From: Rhizomys pruinosus
Lineage: Eukaryota > Chordata > Mammalia > Rodentia > Spalacidae
Assembly: GCA_009823505.1 (NCBI GenBank)
Contig: VZQC01005745.1
Span: 467,039 to 531,038 of the forward strand
Direction: 5' to 3'
Length of the DNA: 64,000 nucleotides
Each line of letters begins with the position of its first letter. Position 1 is the stretch's first letter. The translations under genes were made by a program, and so were the position numbers. The notes beneath the pieces are model-generated. The model was not told the origin of the DNA. It worked only from the letters and a program-made list of their open reading frames with translations, and did no database searches. Below, in pieces: positions 1 through 11,961 of this stretch.

Positions 1-11
1 AAATGTAAAAA

Positions 12-16
<5 letters not shown>

Positions 17-78
<62 letters not shown>
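17..78. repeat. poly(A) tract, 62 nt
   Basis: An uninterrupted run of 62 A residues directly abuts the first recognisable L1 sequence. It lies at the 5' side of a sense-strand L1 fragment, where a 3' tail is not expected. It is probably the tail of another A-tailed element whose body lies upstream of the window. Confidence 0.9.
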
Positions 79-80
<2 letters not shown>

Positions 81-1911
81 GCATCAAAAACAATAAAATA
101 TCTAGGAACAAACTTAATCAAAAACACCAAAGATCTCTGCAACAAAAAGTTGAAACCCCTGAAGAAGGAGATTGAAGAAGACATCAGAAGATGGAAAGAC
201 CTCCCATGGTGATGGACTGGAAAAATTAATATAATGAAAATGTCCATTCTACCCAAATTAATATACAGTTCAATGCAATCCCAATTAAAATCCCCAACAG
301 TTTCTACACAGGCTTGGAAAAAAATCTTTAATTTTATATGGAAAAACAAAAGACCCCGAATAGCCAAAGCAACCCTGAGTGAAAAGAACAATACAGGGGG
401 AATCTCTATACCAGACTTCAAACTATACTACAGGGTTATAGTCATAAAAACAGTCTGGTACTGGCACAAAAACAGACCTGTAGACCAGTGGAACAAAACT
501 GAAGATCCAAACTTGAGCTCATACAATTTCAGCCACCTCGTATTTGACAAGGGGAGCAAGAATACTCACTGGAAGAAAGACAGCATCTTCAGCAAATGGT
601 GTAGGCAAAACTGGATCACCACTTGCAGAAGAATAAAATTAAAGCCCTACCTCTCACCCTGTACAAAAATCAACTCCAAATGGATCAAAGACCTCAACGT
701 GAAACCTGAAGCTCTGAAGGTAATAGAAGAAAAGGTTGGCAGCAACCTACAAGACATAGGCATAGGAAAAGACTTTCTAAATCAGACAGCAGCTGCACAG
801 GAAAAAAGGTCAACAATTGAAAGTGGAACCTCATTAAACTCAAAAGTTTCTTAAAAAAAAAATTCAAAGGCTTCTGTACAACAAAAGGAACAATCAGGGA
901 AATGAAGAGAAAACCCACAGAGTGGGAGGAACCCTTCACTGCTGATACATCTGACAGAGCATTAACATCCAGAATATATAAACTACTCAAAAAACAAAGA
1001 AGTGAAAAAACAAATGACTTACTCAAAAGATGGAGTAAAGAGTTGAACAGAGACTTCACAATTGAGGAAATAGAGACGGCTGAGAAACATCTTAAAAGGT
1101 GCTCAACATCGCTAATAATTAAGGAAATCCAAATTAAAACCACCTTAAGATTTCATCTTACTCCAGTAAGACTAGCTATGATCCAGAAAACAAAGGATAC
1201 CAAATGCTGGAGAAATTGTGGGGAAAAGGGAACCCTCATCCACTGCTGGTGGGAATGCAAACTAGTGCAACACCTATTGAAAGCAGTGTGGAGAATTCTC
1301 AAAAAACTGAAAATGAGCCAACCACCTGACCCGCTCCTGGGTATATACCCACAAGACTCATCCTATTGCAGAGATACATGCACATCTATGTTTACTGCAG
1401 CTCTCTTCACAATACGGAAGAGCTGGAAGCAACCCAAGTGTCCCTCAATCAATGAGTGGATAGGAAAAAAATGTAGTACATCTACACAATGGAGTTCTAT
1501 GCAACAGTAAAGAAAGATGACATCATGAACTTTGCAGGTAAATGAATGGAACTTGAAGCCATTATACTAAGTGGAGTAACACAGTCCCAGAAAAAAAAAA
1601 AAAAACACAATGAATGGTGTCACTCATTTGTGGATGTTAGCACCAAATCCCAAGTTGAAAGACAAGCTGAGCAAAGTTAATGTTATATTTCTTTTTATCT
1701 GAAGGCAACTATGCTGTTATAATGTGAATCCCTTAAGGGGCTCTAAGAATTAACTGACCACTTGCTTTCAGACTTTGTAATTGTGGTATATGTGCAGAGG
1801 GTATGTATTAATATTTTAACATAATATAAAATTAAAGGGAAAAATTGGACTGAGAAATGATGCATGAAACAAAAAAATACCAATAAAAATATTTTATCAA
1901 AAAAAAAAAAA
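79..1911 (+). mobile_element. LINE-1 fragment: ORF2 C-terminal part plus 3'UTR (dead)
   Basis: The + strand encodes the C-terminal part of L1 ORF2 in broken frames. Frame 234-854 begins MKMSILPKLIYSSMQ, a typical post-RT ORF2 stretch. Frame 902-1510 carries the C-terminal Cys-rich region ([18 protein letters not shown]). The two parts are separated by a stop and a frameshift near 854-902, so no functional protein is possible. The 3'UTR follows and ends in an A-tail near 1899-1911. Compared with the copy at 57461-60345, the 3'UTR lacks several hundred bases: the sequence jumps at about 1843-1846 from the A-rich block to the terminal segment containing the polyadenylation signal. The 5' end is truncated. 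Confidence 0.93.
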
Positions 1912-1939
1912 TAACTTTGACCTTTTCACTAAGAAGTTC

Positions 1940-2369
1940 ACTGCGGGTATGTACGCATATTTTAGAGTAATATAAAATTGAAAGGGAAAAATGTGAATCC
2001 CGAAATATGATTTGGAAATAACATACAGTTTATTTTCAGAATACACGATGTTTGTATAGGTGTGACATATATATATGCATATGTTGAAGCAATACAAATT
2101 GCTTCAACATATGCATATGGGGGAAAAACAACAACAAAAGAAGTAGGACAAAGAACTGACTGAAACAGTAAAGTTCTCCCTAAAACAATAATCCTCTGCT
2201 TTGAAAATATTTAAAAAGACTCAGGAAAAGATATAAGACATGTATGGCAGAATGCATGAACTTGGGTGGGGTGGGGGACATGGAAAGGGAAATGGGTCTA
2301 AACTGGAATGAGAAATGATGTATAAAATGCACAAAACTTCAATAAAAATATTTTTAAAGTAAAAAAAAG
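1940..2369 (+). mobile_element. LINE-1 3'UTR fragment, 5'-truncated
   Basis: This is a second L1 3' end immediately downstream of the first one's A-tail. It matches the distal 3'UTR seen at 59950-60345, including the run through cttgggtggggtggggga and the terminal caataaaaat with an A-rich tail. It holds no coding sequence. It carries a local inverted duplication (2073-2118) not present in the other copies in this window. Confidence 0.85.
2073..2118. repeat. perfect 21-bp inverted repeat, 4-nt loop
   Basis: Positions 2073-2093 are the exact reverse complement of 2098-2118, separated by acaa. The other L1 3'UTR copies (for example around 60080) have only one arm-like sequence here, so the second arm arose within this copy. 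Confidence 0.9.
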
Positions 2370-3575
2370 AAGCTTCTTTGATGAGTTTAGACTGGCACAC
2401 GTCTGTAAATGTAAAGATCCATATTTTTCACTTAATAAGAAATTACATTTGTCTAGGGATGTGACAGCCTCGGGGTTTTCTCTGAGCTCTTTGACCTCTC
2501 ATCCCTATGTTTATAGTACCACACATGAGTTTCCTCCCATTGAGTGGGCTTTAAGTCTAATTAGGTAGCTGTTTAATGCCCCCAAGATAAAGCTGCACTA
2601 CTGCAATAATGTCATTTGCCCTGCCAGCCACTGATGTGGTTAAGTCTTAGATCTGGGGTTGGACCATCAATTGATATTCTCCCTTACCAGTTTGTGTAGC
2701 TCTTTCTAAAGCTATGACAGCTAGCCTACGGGGGAGGTAGCTTCCAGGTCAGTTTCAGTTCTATTGCTCCAAATCCTGTCCCTGAAGTATGTTCTTGTCT
2801 TCAGCAATAGGGTTTTACCTGTTCTGTACTTAAGGCACTAATGCAACCAAAGAATCCTTGTATTGCACAAATTGTATTGATTGCTAATCTAATCTTAGTT
2901 TACAATAAGTCAGAAAGCACAAAGCAACCAAGGTCAAAACACTAGTCAGCAACCATTTCATGGCTAAGATTTTGATGTTTTTCAACCCTTTCTTCATAAT
3001 ATGCTAAAGCATGAAATAATGTTAAAATAATAAAAAAACTACTTTGAAACATTTTAAGAAGGAATCCTAATTTTAACAGTACCGAGTATAAAAACAGCTA
3101 AGAAATATAATATGGTGATTTGACACATGCAGATGGAATGTCTGCTTGCCTGGGTGCTATGGTCTGGAAAGTCTAGAAGTCACCTGTCCACATTTAACTA
3201 GCCCCTACAACTAGATAAGAGCTTGAGACAATGCCAGAATTCTATATCCTAGAGAAGTTATTCCACCATTGTCTATTAAATCACTAGTATCTTTCTGACG
3301 ATCCAGCTATTTTTTACACAAGGATTTTGTCTTCATTGAGCCACTAGTAGGTAAAGTTATGTTTGTGAATTTTATGTCTTCATAATTCATTAAAATTACG
3401 TTTTATGCACATAATCCCTGAACGTGTTCTTGCATAGAGTTTACAGTGTGCAAGTGCTTAGAAATTAGAAGCTGTAGATCAACCTGATTACCATTTATAC
3501 AATTTGTATAATTATTGCTTTTATGGTATTTCAGTCAATACTTGTAGTGTTTAATCATATAAAAATGCTCAGACT
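2370..3575. other. unique AT-rich DNA, no gene seen
   Basis: I see no repeat family, splice-bounded exon or sustained open frame here. It reads as ordinary non-coding DNA. Confidence 0.6.
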
Positions 3576-3792
3576 GGCTGGAGATGGCTTTGTGGTTAAG
3601 ACTACATGCTGATCAATCATGAGGACCAGAGTTTGATCCAAGCACCTACATCTGGTGTTTCACAAGCACCTGTATCTCCAGGTCCAAGGAATCTGACCCC
3701 CTCTTCTGGCCTGTAAGGGCACCCACAACTCATATGTGTACCCATGTACACACACACTGAAATAAAATAAAATAAAATAAAACAGTTTAAAA
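3576..3792 (+). mobile_element. B2 SINE, diverged
   Basis: It starts with a tRNA-like head (ggctggagatggctttgtgg) and runs through the B2 body (gaatctgaccccctcttctgg). It ends in an (AAAAT)n-type tail (aaataaaataaaataaaa). It is much more diverged than the B2 copies at 24574 or 55492, so it is an older insertion. Confidence 0.85.
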
Positions 3793-3801
3793 GAGGGAGT
3801 T

Positions 3802-4024
3802 CTGCGGAGATGGCTGAGTGGTTAAGAGCACTGGCTGCTCTTGCAGAAGACTCAAGTTTAGTTCCCAGCATGCATATGGGGCTGCTGAAAACCATCTGTA
3901 ACTCCAGTTTCAAAGGATCCAATGCCCTCTTCTAGCCACTGTGGCCATTGCACACATGAGCACACTTAAATACATTCAGGCAAAGCATTCAGACACATAA
4001 AATAAAAATAAATAAATTTTAAAA
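3802..4024 (+). mobile_element. B2 SINE, diverged
   Basis: This is a second B2 in the same orientation, about 10 bp after the first. The head is gagatggctgagtggttaag, the body has the usual ccaatgccctcttctagcc, and the tail is AT-rich (aataaaaataaataaa). It is a tandem neighbour by independent insertion; no shared TSD around the pair is evident. Confidence 0.85.
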
Positions 4025-4055
4025 TTTAAATTCTCAGAAATTCATTTTATACATT

Positions 4056-4225
4056 TTATTTTTCTTGTGTGTTTTGGCCTGTGGGTCCCACAGTGAGTGT
4101 GTGGAGGTCAGAGGATGTCTTATAGGAGTTGTTCTTTCCTTCCACCATGTGGACTCTGAGGATCAAACTCAGGATGTCAGACTTGGTGGCAAGCCTCCTC
4201 ATCTGCTGATCCATCTTGTTCAGTC
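4056..4225 (-). mobile_element. B3-type SINE, antisense, diverged
   Basis: Read on the minus strand it has the B3 features: a degenerate tRNA-like head near 4222, then a body whose complement on the plus strand reads gtgtggaggtcagaggatg and ccttccaccatgtggactc. I place it in B3 from those two segments. The ends are approximate. Confidence 0.65.
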
Positions 4226-4229
4226 AGAA

Positions 4230-5658
4230 GTACTTCTAAACAAACATGTGTACACAGAACACTTATAAGCCTTCTACATATGCATATATATGTGTATTTG
4301 AATGGGCTTCATATCAAACAAGACAATGGATGTATAAGACAATAGCTGTATGAAAATTTGATAATTAAAATTATAATCACACATCTCATTCATAAGATTA
4401 AAATGAGATTTATTCTACTGTTGCTAATATGCCATTCCTGCCAGTTACTTGAGAATATTATATCACAAAAGCTTAAAGGCTAAACCTTTAGAGATTTAAT
4501 ATGCTGCCGTGTCTTGAAAAATGAGTGAGACATGCCTGATTAGTTTCAAAGTGGTGTGTGAGTTTCTGTGCGACTATTTAGCAGGCTGTGGCTTATGCGT
4601 GTGAAATGTCAGGATTTTTAATTCTGATGAGAAATCAGTGCCTTGGGATTAATTAATTTAAAATAATTAAGAAAAGAAATCTATCACTAAAGGGTATTTT
4701 GAAAAGCACAAAAAATATTCAGGGAGGTTGACAACACATTCACCTTGGCATGTGCCTTCATGGGTACTTAAATGGCTCTAAAATATGTGATGCTTCACAG
4801 TTCCTTTTGGCATCTGCTAGCGTCGGGTACCACTTCCTTGACCACATCCTGACTATTTAGTAGTTACATTTAGATTGCCTTGATGTTTAATGTACCTCTA
4901 TTTTAAGGCATTTACTGAGTCATATTAAGAACCATGATACTGGGGTTATAGAAGCAGTATCATTTTTATTTATTTCATTAAAGAGGTCTCTCATCTTCCT
5001 ATACATCTTTCCTAGACATAAAAGAAAATATTGCTGTCATTTTCGGTGGGGCTTGCCTTTCATCTCTCGGTGACATTTTGGGTCTCTAAATGGTATACAG
5101 TTTATTTGTATTCTGGTGCCGCTCTGGTGAAGCATGCCTCTCTGTCAGCCGAGTGCAAGTGTCAGGTGCTCAGCACTTGGAAGTCACGCCATGAACAAAT
5201 CGACAATATCAGCAGCAGCCAGTCGTCTTGCAGGCAATTCCACGTGTCTGCTGGAGAAGGTTCTTAAAATTATTCAGCAGCTCTATCTTTAATATTTCTG
5301 GAGGGAAATCTGAGATTGCTTTCTTTTTAACTTTCTCAAACTGTCATATTTTGTTTCCAACTCTCTTTTATCATACTGAACATGCATTGGGTATTTTATT
5401 TCCATAAATAGTTCCTTTATCATATAGGAGAGGCATTTTAGTATACTTTTATACAAAACTGTTTTTTACTTAATGTTTAATTTTTCCTCTAATTTTTCGA
5501 CTTCTTATTAAAGTGAGACTTTCATTAATCCTGCTTTAGTTTTATGACACCCCAAAGATGAGGAATAACCCATCATCACACCATACACAGAATAGCGTGG
5601 TGTAAAATAGCAACCTAAAAAGCTTATTGCCAACTCCCTCTTTGCAGCATTCATATTT
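4230..5658. other. unique DNA, possible conserved non-coding segments
   Basis: There is no gene or clear repeat. Two stretches differ in character from the AT-rich surroundings. 4480-4700 contains homeodomain-type TAATTA-rich cores. 5115-5265 keeps several CpGs. Both could be conserved regulatory elements, but nothing in one sequence proves conservation. Confidence 0.35.
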
Positions 5659-6692
5659 TACTCATTCGCTTTTTTTTTATTAGTTTTTATTGATGCTTTG
5701 TGCATTTCATACATTTTTCCAATTCAGTTCAGGCTTATTTCCCTTTCCCTCCCCCCCACCCCCACCCCATCCCAGATCATGCATTCTGCCATAACTGTCC
5801 TGCATCTTTCTCTCAGTTTTTTTTTTCATTTTTAGCTATAAGTGATAATCCATGAGTACAAGCATCCTTCATGCAAAACCTATCTGCAGGCTGTTGTGCC
5901 CAAACACCTACAGCCCCACCATCCAGTGGGGGGTGACAGGTTGTTTGTTCAATCAAGTTGATCAAATGAGTGTCCAGACTACATTGCTGTAGTTTCACCA
6001 TTCACCCCAATCGCAGCCCTTACATTCTACCACGCCCCCTCTTCCGCAGGTTGTTCCCTAGGCTTAGAAAAGGGGCACAGGTGGATGAGAGGTAAAACAG
6101 TCCACTCTCTCTGGAGCTGTTGACTTGGACTCTGGTCAATTCTGGCTGTTTCCTTTCATGGGCTGACAGTTTGTCCAGGAATAACCTTTCGATCCTACTA
6201 ATGAAGAACAAGCAATTAGATATATAGGTATTTAAGCAGCACTAATAGTTATGGTAGGTTACTTTAGCATAGACACATGTTTGGATATGTTAATCCATGA
6301 ATTACAATTTTCCCCCCTGTTAAATATGACAGGGTCTTACTGTGGCTTATAACATCTCCTAACCTGTAGAGGATGTAAGCTTGTGGCATCAGCCATGGGT
6401 TATTTCTCCAAGGGGAGAGCCAATAGCCAATTAGGTTTGGGATATACAGGCACATGGCTGCCTCTGCTGCACAGTATTTCCAGGCAGGTGAGGTGTAGCT
6501 GGTGCTGACGGTGGAGTCTTGCTTGACTCAGGGAGACCCATATTTGCTTTATTGGTTTAGTGGCCTTTGGTAACACTCTCTGGCATTCCAGAGGCCATCT
6601 GTACACTTGCATGTGTGGTCTCAATACATCCCTCCCATGTTAACGTCAGGTCTTCGGCAGCAGGGTCTTATTGCCTCTACTCATTCGCTTTT
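5659..6692 (-). mobile_element. composite L1-tailed retro-insert with 15-bp TSD
   Basis: The insert is bounded by identical copies of tactcattcgctttt at 5659-5673 and 6678-6692. On the minus strand it consists of about 860 bp of sequence I cannot assign (6677 to about 5820), then an A-rich stretch, then about 140 bp of L1 3' end (complement of 5680-5818, ending in the usual terminal segment), then poly(A) (T run at 5671-5679). The TSD plus terminal poly(A) shows it was inserted as one RNA copy by target-primed reverse transcription. The 5' part has no long open frame. It could be an L1 5'UTR joined to the 3'UTR by splicing or internal deletion, a chimera made by template switching, or a non-coding RNA ending in an L1 polyadenylation signal. 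Confidence 0.75.
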
Positions 6693-7689
6693 AAAGGAGT
6701 CAATAATATAGATTATATGACTAATGAATCATATTTTAGAATGTCCCTGTTTGTGAGAATTTGGTTGCAAAAATAACCCCTATGTTCTGCTGTTCATCTG
6801 TTGCTGTTGCATCTCCTCAGACCAAGTCTAGAACCCCACATCTACTATTTCACCACTTTCTTGGATCTAAGCTGGTTTTGTTGTATGTCTTGTCCAATAG
6901 ACACAGTAGAGTTGACTGCATATCAGTTCACACTTCTGCTATAACTTTCTGCTGTGCATTTCTGTTCTTGTTTAGGCACCTGGTCTCTACTGTGAGATCA
7001 GGTTCAGCCCAGGCTTCAGAACAGTGACAGACACTTGAGACAGAACAAATTCCTTCAAGCTGTGTCATCAAAATCTACCTGTCCTCACTCAATCCCAGAT
7101 GATAAACACAGGCCAGCCCAAATCACCTTAACCCAGTCCAAACAACCTACAGATTCATGAAATACCATAAATAATTAAGATGTATATTAAGCAGAATGTA
7201 AAATGTGATGTTTCCTCACATTTGGCTAAAATAATTCAGAGTCAGGCCAAAGGGAAAGCATGACTTTGAGAATTCCATAGGAAAATTAAAGTTGTGTCTT
7301 GTCATAGAGTGATTTTCTCTAAAGGAGAAGAAAGACTTCCTCGAACTTTTATTTGCTTTCCCAAATTAATATCTTATAAATAGACATCACTAAGAAGAAA
7401 TTTCAAAACGCAGCATGGAAACACTGGAGCTTGGCGCAATGAGCCACGTGAACAAAGATGAAGTTTGCTGAGCTGGAGTAGAGCTGCTCATCAAGGAGAG
7501 TAGAAGACACATTGAAAAACTGGGGTGAAGCTAGATTGCACAAGGCTATCTCAAGAATCCAGAGAAATTGTGTCCAATTTTTGTGGACATCAAAGACACA
7601 AAAAGAGAATTTTTAATAAAAAGATTATAATAATTTAGAACATAGAGTGAATAATTAAGTAAAGGCCAAATTAGATGCAGAATATACTA
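6693..7689. other. unique DNA, no gene seen
   Basis: I see no assignable repeat or exon-like segment. Part of 7410-7610 may be a very old repeat, but I cannot name it. Confidence 0.5.
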
Positions 7690-8180
7690 GTCAGCTTTAC
7701 ATTGCTGTGACAAAATACCTGAGAAAATCAGCTCAAAGAAGGAAGGCGTAATGTGGTTCAGGGCTTTAAAGATGGCGGTCTCCATTATTTTGAGCCCGCA
7801 ATGAGGCAAGGAAGAGGGAGCCCAGCAAAACAAACTTTCCTGTTGATTAGGAATCCGGGAAATAGCAAGGGCCCAGAACAAGGTGTCCATTTTAAAGGCA
7901 TGTCCCAAGGCATCTTCCTCCAACTATGCCTGACCTCCTAACAGCTCATTAAGATCTGAACTCATTGGTGGACCAATACTGATGAAGTTGCCATCATGAG
8001 CCCATCGCCTCCCAATAGTGTGAATAGTGCCATTATCTGGGAATTGAGCCTTCAACAGATGAGCTTTGGAGGAATTGTATACCTCAGTCCTAACACAGGA
8101 GGACCAATAAGGTGGCCATTAGAATTGTGCAAAAGAAGAGAGGTGATGAGCATTGAAATCAGAGTCGAAAAGGATGTAAA
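7690..8180 (-). mobile_element. MaLR-type LTR, antisense, old
   Basis: The plus strand begins gctgtgacaaaatacctgag and continues with cctgacctcctaacagctc, then catcgcctcccaatagtg. This is the antisense pattern of a rodent MaLR (MT/MTE-like) LTR, whose sense end reads tattttatcacagcaacag. The boundaries are approximate and the copy is heavily mutated. Confidence 0.6.
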
Positions 8181-8544
8181 GTAGATTCAGTAATTTTTCC
8201 AAGTTAGGTTTACCAGGGCTTAAAGATTTCTACAGTAGATTAGGAAAGAAAAATGGGGCAAAATGGCCTAGTATTTTCTGGATGTTACCATATTGAAAAG
8301 GTGGACTATAATACTCTCACTTCACTGGAAAATATTAGAATGGGAACTTCTTTGGAGAGGAAACATTAAATTGGCTTTAACATACTAATTCTGAACTAGG
8401 TTCAGGATATACAGGTTGGCATAATTGAAAATATAACATTAAGTTAAAGATACTAAAATTGTAAGGGCCTATCTCAGCATTTTGATGGCAATTACAGGCA
8501 AGGAAATAAAGGGTACTCAGGTATAACAGCAAAAATAAGAAAAT

Positions 8545-8746
8545 AGGCAATTATGTCATTGGGGGCAGGCTTAGTGAGTTCAACAAGCCTTGCAGTCTCC
8601 AGTCTCTCTCTCTTGACTTCCTGTGCTCATTGCAAGATGTGAACTTCGGCTTTCTGCTCCAACCCCGGCCACCATGCCTCCCACCACAATGGACTCTAAT
8701 TCCCTGGAACTGTCAGTCATAAGCTTAAATAAACTCTTCCTTTTAT

Positions 8747-8752
<6 letters not shown>
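8545..8752 (+). mobile_element. MaLR LTR fragment (MTE/MTD-like), 3' part
   Basis: The sense sequence has the MaLR landmarks in order: a pyrimidine-rich stretch (ctctctctcttgacttcc), then ccatgcctcccaccacaatg, then aaactcttccttttata just before an A-run. The same order occurs at 13762-14098. The 5' part of the LTR is missing or unrecognisable. Confidence 0.7.
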
Positions 8753-8777
<25 letters not shown>

Positions 8778-8778
8778 G
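8747..8778. repeat. A-rich (AAAAG)n microsatellite
   Basis: A short A-run is followed by several aaaag units, at the end of the MaLR fragment. Confidence 0.85.
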
Positions 8779-8779
8779 C

Positions 8780-11190
8780 AATTATAGAAGCAGCTTTTAG
8801 TGAATACAAGAATACAAAGGCAAGCTAAGGAGGACAACCAACTAAAGGACATATAAAAGCCACTTACAGTTATGCTTATACTAAAAATTCATGGTGGACA
8901 TTTCTCAAGGAGAATGTGGTCAACCATGTTAAGTATTACAGAGAAGATGAATAGGATGAGGTTTGGAAGAACAGCTTTATTAGCAAGAAGTGAAGACGGG
9001 AAGGGTAGCTCCTTCAGGCACTAAACATCCTGCTTGTCAAGAGTAATTAGTGGGTAGGCTGAGATTAATTTGAGAAAGGAGGCATTGCCTGTACTGTTGG
9101 CTACATTTATGATGAGTAACTGAAGGAGAGATGAACCGCTGAAGGAAAGGTGAGAAAACTCCTGAGTTTGCTTGTGGGATGAGGGGAGAGGAACTGAGGA
9201 GAATAAGATTACAGAGGGTGAGAGCTGATGTGACAGTCTCTGGGGGAAGATTCATGGAACTCCTCCTTTGGAAGTTGGGGGGGGAATCCCTCTCTCTGGA
9301 TCACAAGGCATCACCATGGGAGGCTTTTGGAACAGGAAATACAGAGGCTTGGGATATCTCATCTGATAATATTTCTCTATGAAGAATCTAATGTAATAAG
9401 GGCAGTAAGATTCAGAATAAAGGTTTGGGCCTAGGCATTACAGAAATTCAAAACAAAATTGAAAGGGAAAAATTATTTTGATTTCCAAACACTTTGAAGG
9501 CTCAGTAGAGGTTGAAAAGTCCTAAAAGCATGGTTTATTGATTACAATCTATGTAAAGCCAAGAGATGGATATGGAGGCAGTAGATGGTTAAGTTCCTTT
9601 GAGTGAGAACAAACACTGAAAGTCACTCTGACACTGTTGGGAAGACAGACTACAGTCCCACTAGGAGCCTGCAGTCAGGCAAGAGCGAAGTTTATATTTA
9701 TAAAGAGGATTGAAAACACAGCGAGAATGCTCCAGTTCAATTCACCATGGTAAAAAAAAAATAACCGGTTAGGCTTTTTGGTGTATAAAACGTTAGATGT
9801 TTAACTCACTTATATCTGTTCTACTTAAACACTAAGTTCAATTTTTCTGTTTTAAATATTTTATCACTATAGCTGTTTTAGTGAGCATTTGCAATTATGA
9901 CCTACACAAAACATGATTGCTTCTGTTAACAAGGCACTACTTTATTTACTTTTCTCAAGCTAAGCTAAATGCCAGGCATAGTTCAACAAAATAAATCTAT
10001 AAATCTCAGCAGACACAAACGCTTATTTTATTAATGCCAACTATAACTCCAAGTGAAAATCAGATGGGGTTGACATTGTGTACATATTTCAGATAAACTA
10101 GTTTTGCATTTCAATATCAAATACATAAGAAGAATAATTAAAGCATTCGTTTCCCTTTACTCCTAGATTCATATGTATGGACTTAGAGGATAATGATTTA
10201 AATGAATTTGCTCAACTCAAACACAGACATCATAAAAATTGAAGGTAGATAGACAGATGGGAAGTGAACAGATAAACAGATGGCCATTTCACTGTGAAAA
10301 ACTTCAAGTAAAAACTTGCTTATTTCAATGAACACTGAACAGCGTTTTAGACTTTCTCCTTAGATCAGAGCTAACAGTGCAAACCATGAACCACAATATT
10401 ATATCATGGAACTTTTACATCAAATCTGGAATATCCAGGTGGAAGGGAGTGGAGGGGCAAAAAGGGTAAATTCAGTGCTGCAGACTAGCCAAGGTGTTTA
10501 GGTGACAGGAAAAATGCTGACAGTGACACCAAGGAAGACCTTGGTCCAGTTTGAAGCAAAAGAAATTAATCTCATATATATTTTAAAAACTAATAATTGC
10601 TTGACCTTACGTACAGTTTTCAAAGTATAGTGTAACAAGAATAAAAAGGCAATATAGATAAAATTGTCATTACTAAGGACGTACTCTCTTGCTTATTACT
10701 GGTTAAAAGAGTTCCCTACTCATTTTTGGTAAATAACTAACAAAGAAATCATAATCTGGCCACCAGTAGCAATTCTAGGCATATAGTTCATAATCATAAG
10801 CCAACATCCAGGAGAAGCCGTCTTGAGCTGCTCAATGACAGGGATCCAATGATTGTATTTTTGGTCTTGTCAGAATCCTGTAGTATCCGGGACAGTGGAT
10901 ATTCAGTGTGAGTCAGCAAGTGTTAATGCATTGGAATGAGATATATAACACCTTCATTCATTTTTAATTTTATTATGATTTTATTGTACATCAATTGCAG
11001 AAATTATGTACTGATGTTTTGGTTTATTTAATGTGGTATGAAATATACTTAGGAAACCCACCAATAGCTAATGAGACTACAATGACAGAAAAATATGTTA
11101 ATTTAAAAAATTAAATAACGTGTTCACAGGATAAATTGTGGAATGTTAATGGTCTTTCTAGTTACTGAGCACTGAAATACAATTGCCTAT
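8780..11190. other. unique AT-rich DNA, no gene seen
   Basis: No gene or recent mobile element is visible. 8890-9640 has a purine-rich texture that may be an ancient repeat, but I cannot assign a family. Confidence 0.5.
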
Positions 11191-11194
11191 ACAC

Positions 11195-11372
11195 GAAGCC
11201 AGTGTAGTGCCCTGAGCATTGAGAGCTGGACTCTAGAATTGGAATCTGGGTTTGCTTCCCTGGAGCACATCACACTATCAAGTCTGGAATTTGAATTTCT
11301 CCTACTTGTATGTGAATTAGTTAACCTGTCACTGAAAGTGAAATTCCTGAGACAGAGATAAAGGTCTCCATC
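11195..11372 (+). mobile_element. probable MIR SINE, ancient
   Basis: The order of partial matches fits MIR: gagctggactctagaattgg with tctgggttt, then gtgaattagttaacctgtca, then gaaattcctgagacagag. These correspond to the MIR core and its downstream exon-like part. Divergence is high. Confidence 0.45.
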
Positions 11373-11442
11373 ATTCACAGCACAAAGAGCAGTCCACGTG
11401 TCAGCACATTTCCATTTGTGCTTCTTGTCCCCATGCTTCCAG

Positions 11443-11536
11443 GGCCAGCGCCATATGCTGACGGATGCCACGCCAGCAGCAGCTCATGTCACAAACACAG
11501 ACAGCTGCATTCTGGAGATCCACGACTTTTATGGCA
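11443..11536 (+). other. candidate orphan coding exon, gene unknown (94 bp)
   Basis: A 94-bp segment is flanked by a good acceptor (pyrimidine-rich tract ending cttccag at 11442) and a consensus donor (gtaagt at 11537). One frame is fully open and reads from GQRHMLTDATPAAAHV to a C-terminal ILEIHDFYG, ending in phase 1. A second frame has a stop within the first few codons. Local CpG and GC content are higher than in the AT-rich flanks, as expected of selected coding sequence. I do not recognise the peptide. No partner exon is evident within the window, so neighbours would have to be far away, or this is chance or a decayed exon. The open frame starting at 11398 extends into the presumed upstream intron and should not be taken as the gene start. 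Confidence 0.3.
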
Positions 11537-11961
11537 GTAAGTCAACAAGTCTGCTTTCTGTCCAAGGCAGGAAAGAAATATTGCTTCATGTTTTAACTTT
11601 GAAACACGAGCCTAAGAAAAAGTCTGATTGTCAGGGATTTGATGTCTGTAGGAGACCCTGAGAAATCACCCTCGAAAACTATCATTCACATTGTTCATCC
11701 ATTCATTCACTTCTCATCTTTCTAACCTAGTTTTCTTATAATATTTCTCAATATATTTTATTGTCTATTTTTCCTTCCAGAATATATTCTAGGAAATCAA
11801 CCTTTTTACTCACCGTTATATCCACAGAATTATGCGTGTTCCATAAAACATTCTGTACATTTAAGTGTTTAAATATTTATCATTGTTCAAAATGCTGGGT
11901 GCTTTTGTATACAAAATTATGAGAATTTAATGTTAAATGGCCACAGACTAGGTCAGATTGT

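Noticed and set aside
234..1510. Possible protein-coding genes at the left edge
   Set aside because: The peptides are L1 ORF2 C-terminal fragments with frameshift and stop; dead mobile element.
3576..4024. Tandem SINE pair as a CRISPR-like or direct-repeat array
   Set aside because: Two independent, diverged B2 insertions; no regular spacers and the host is a mammal.
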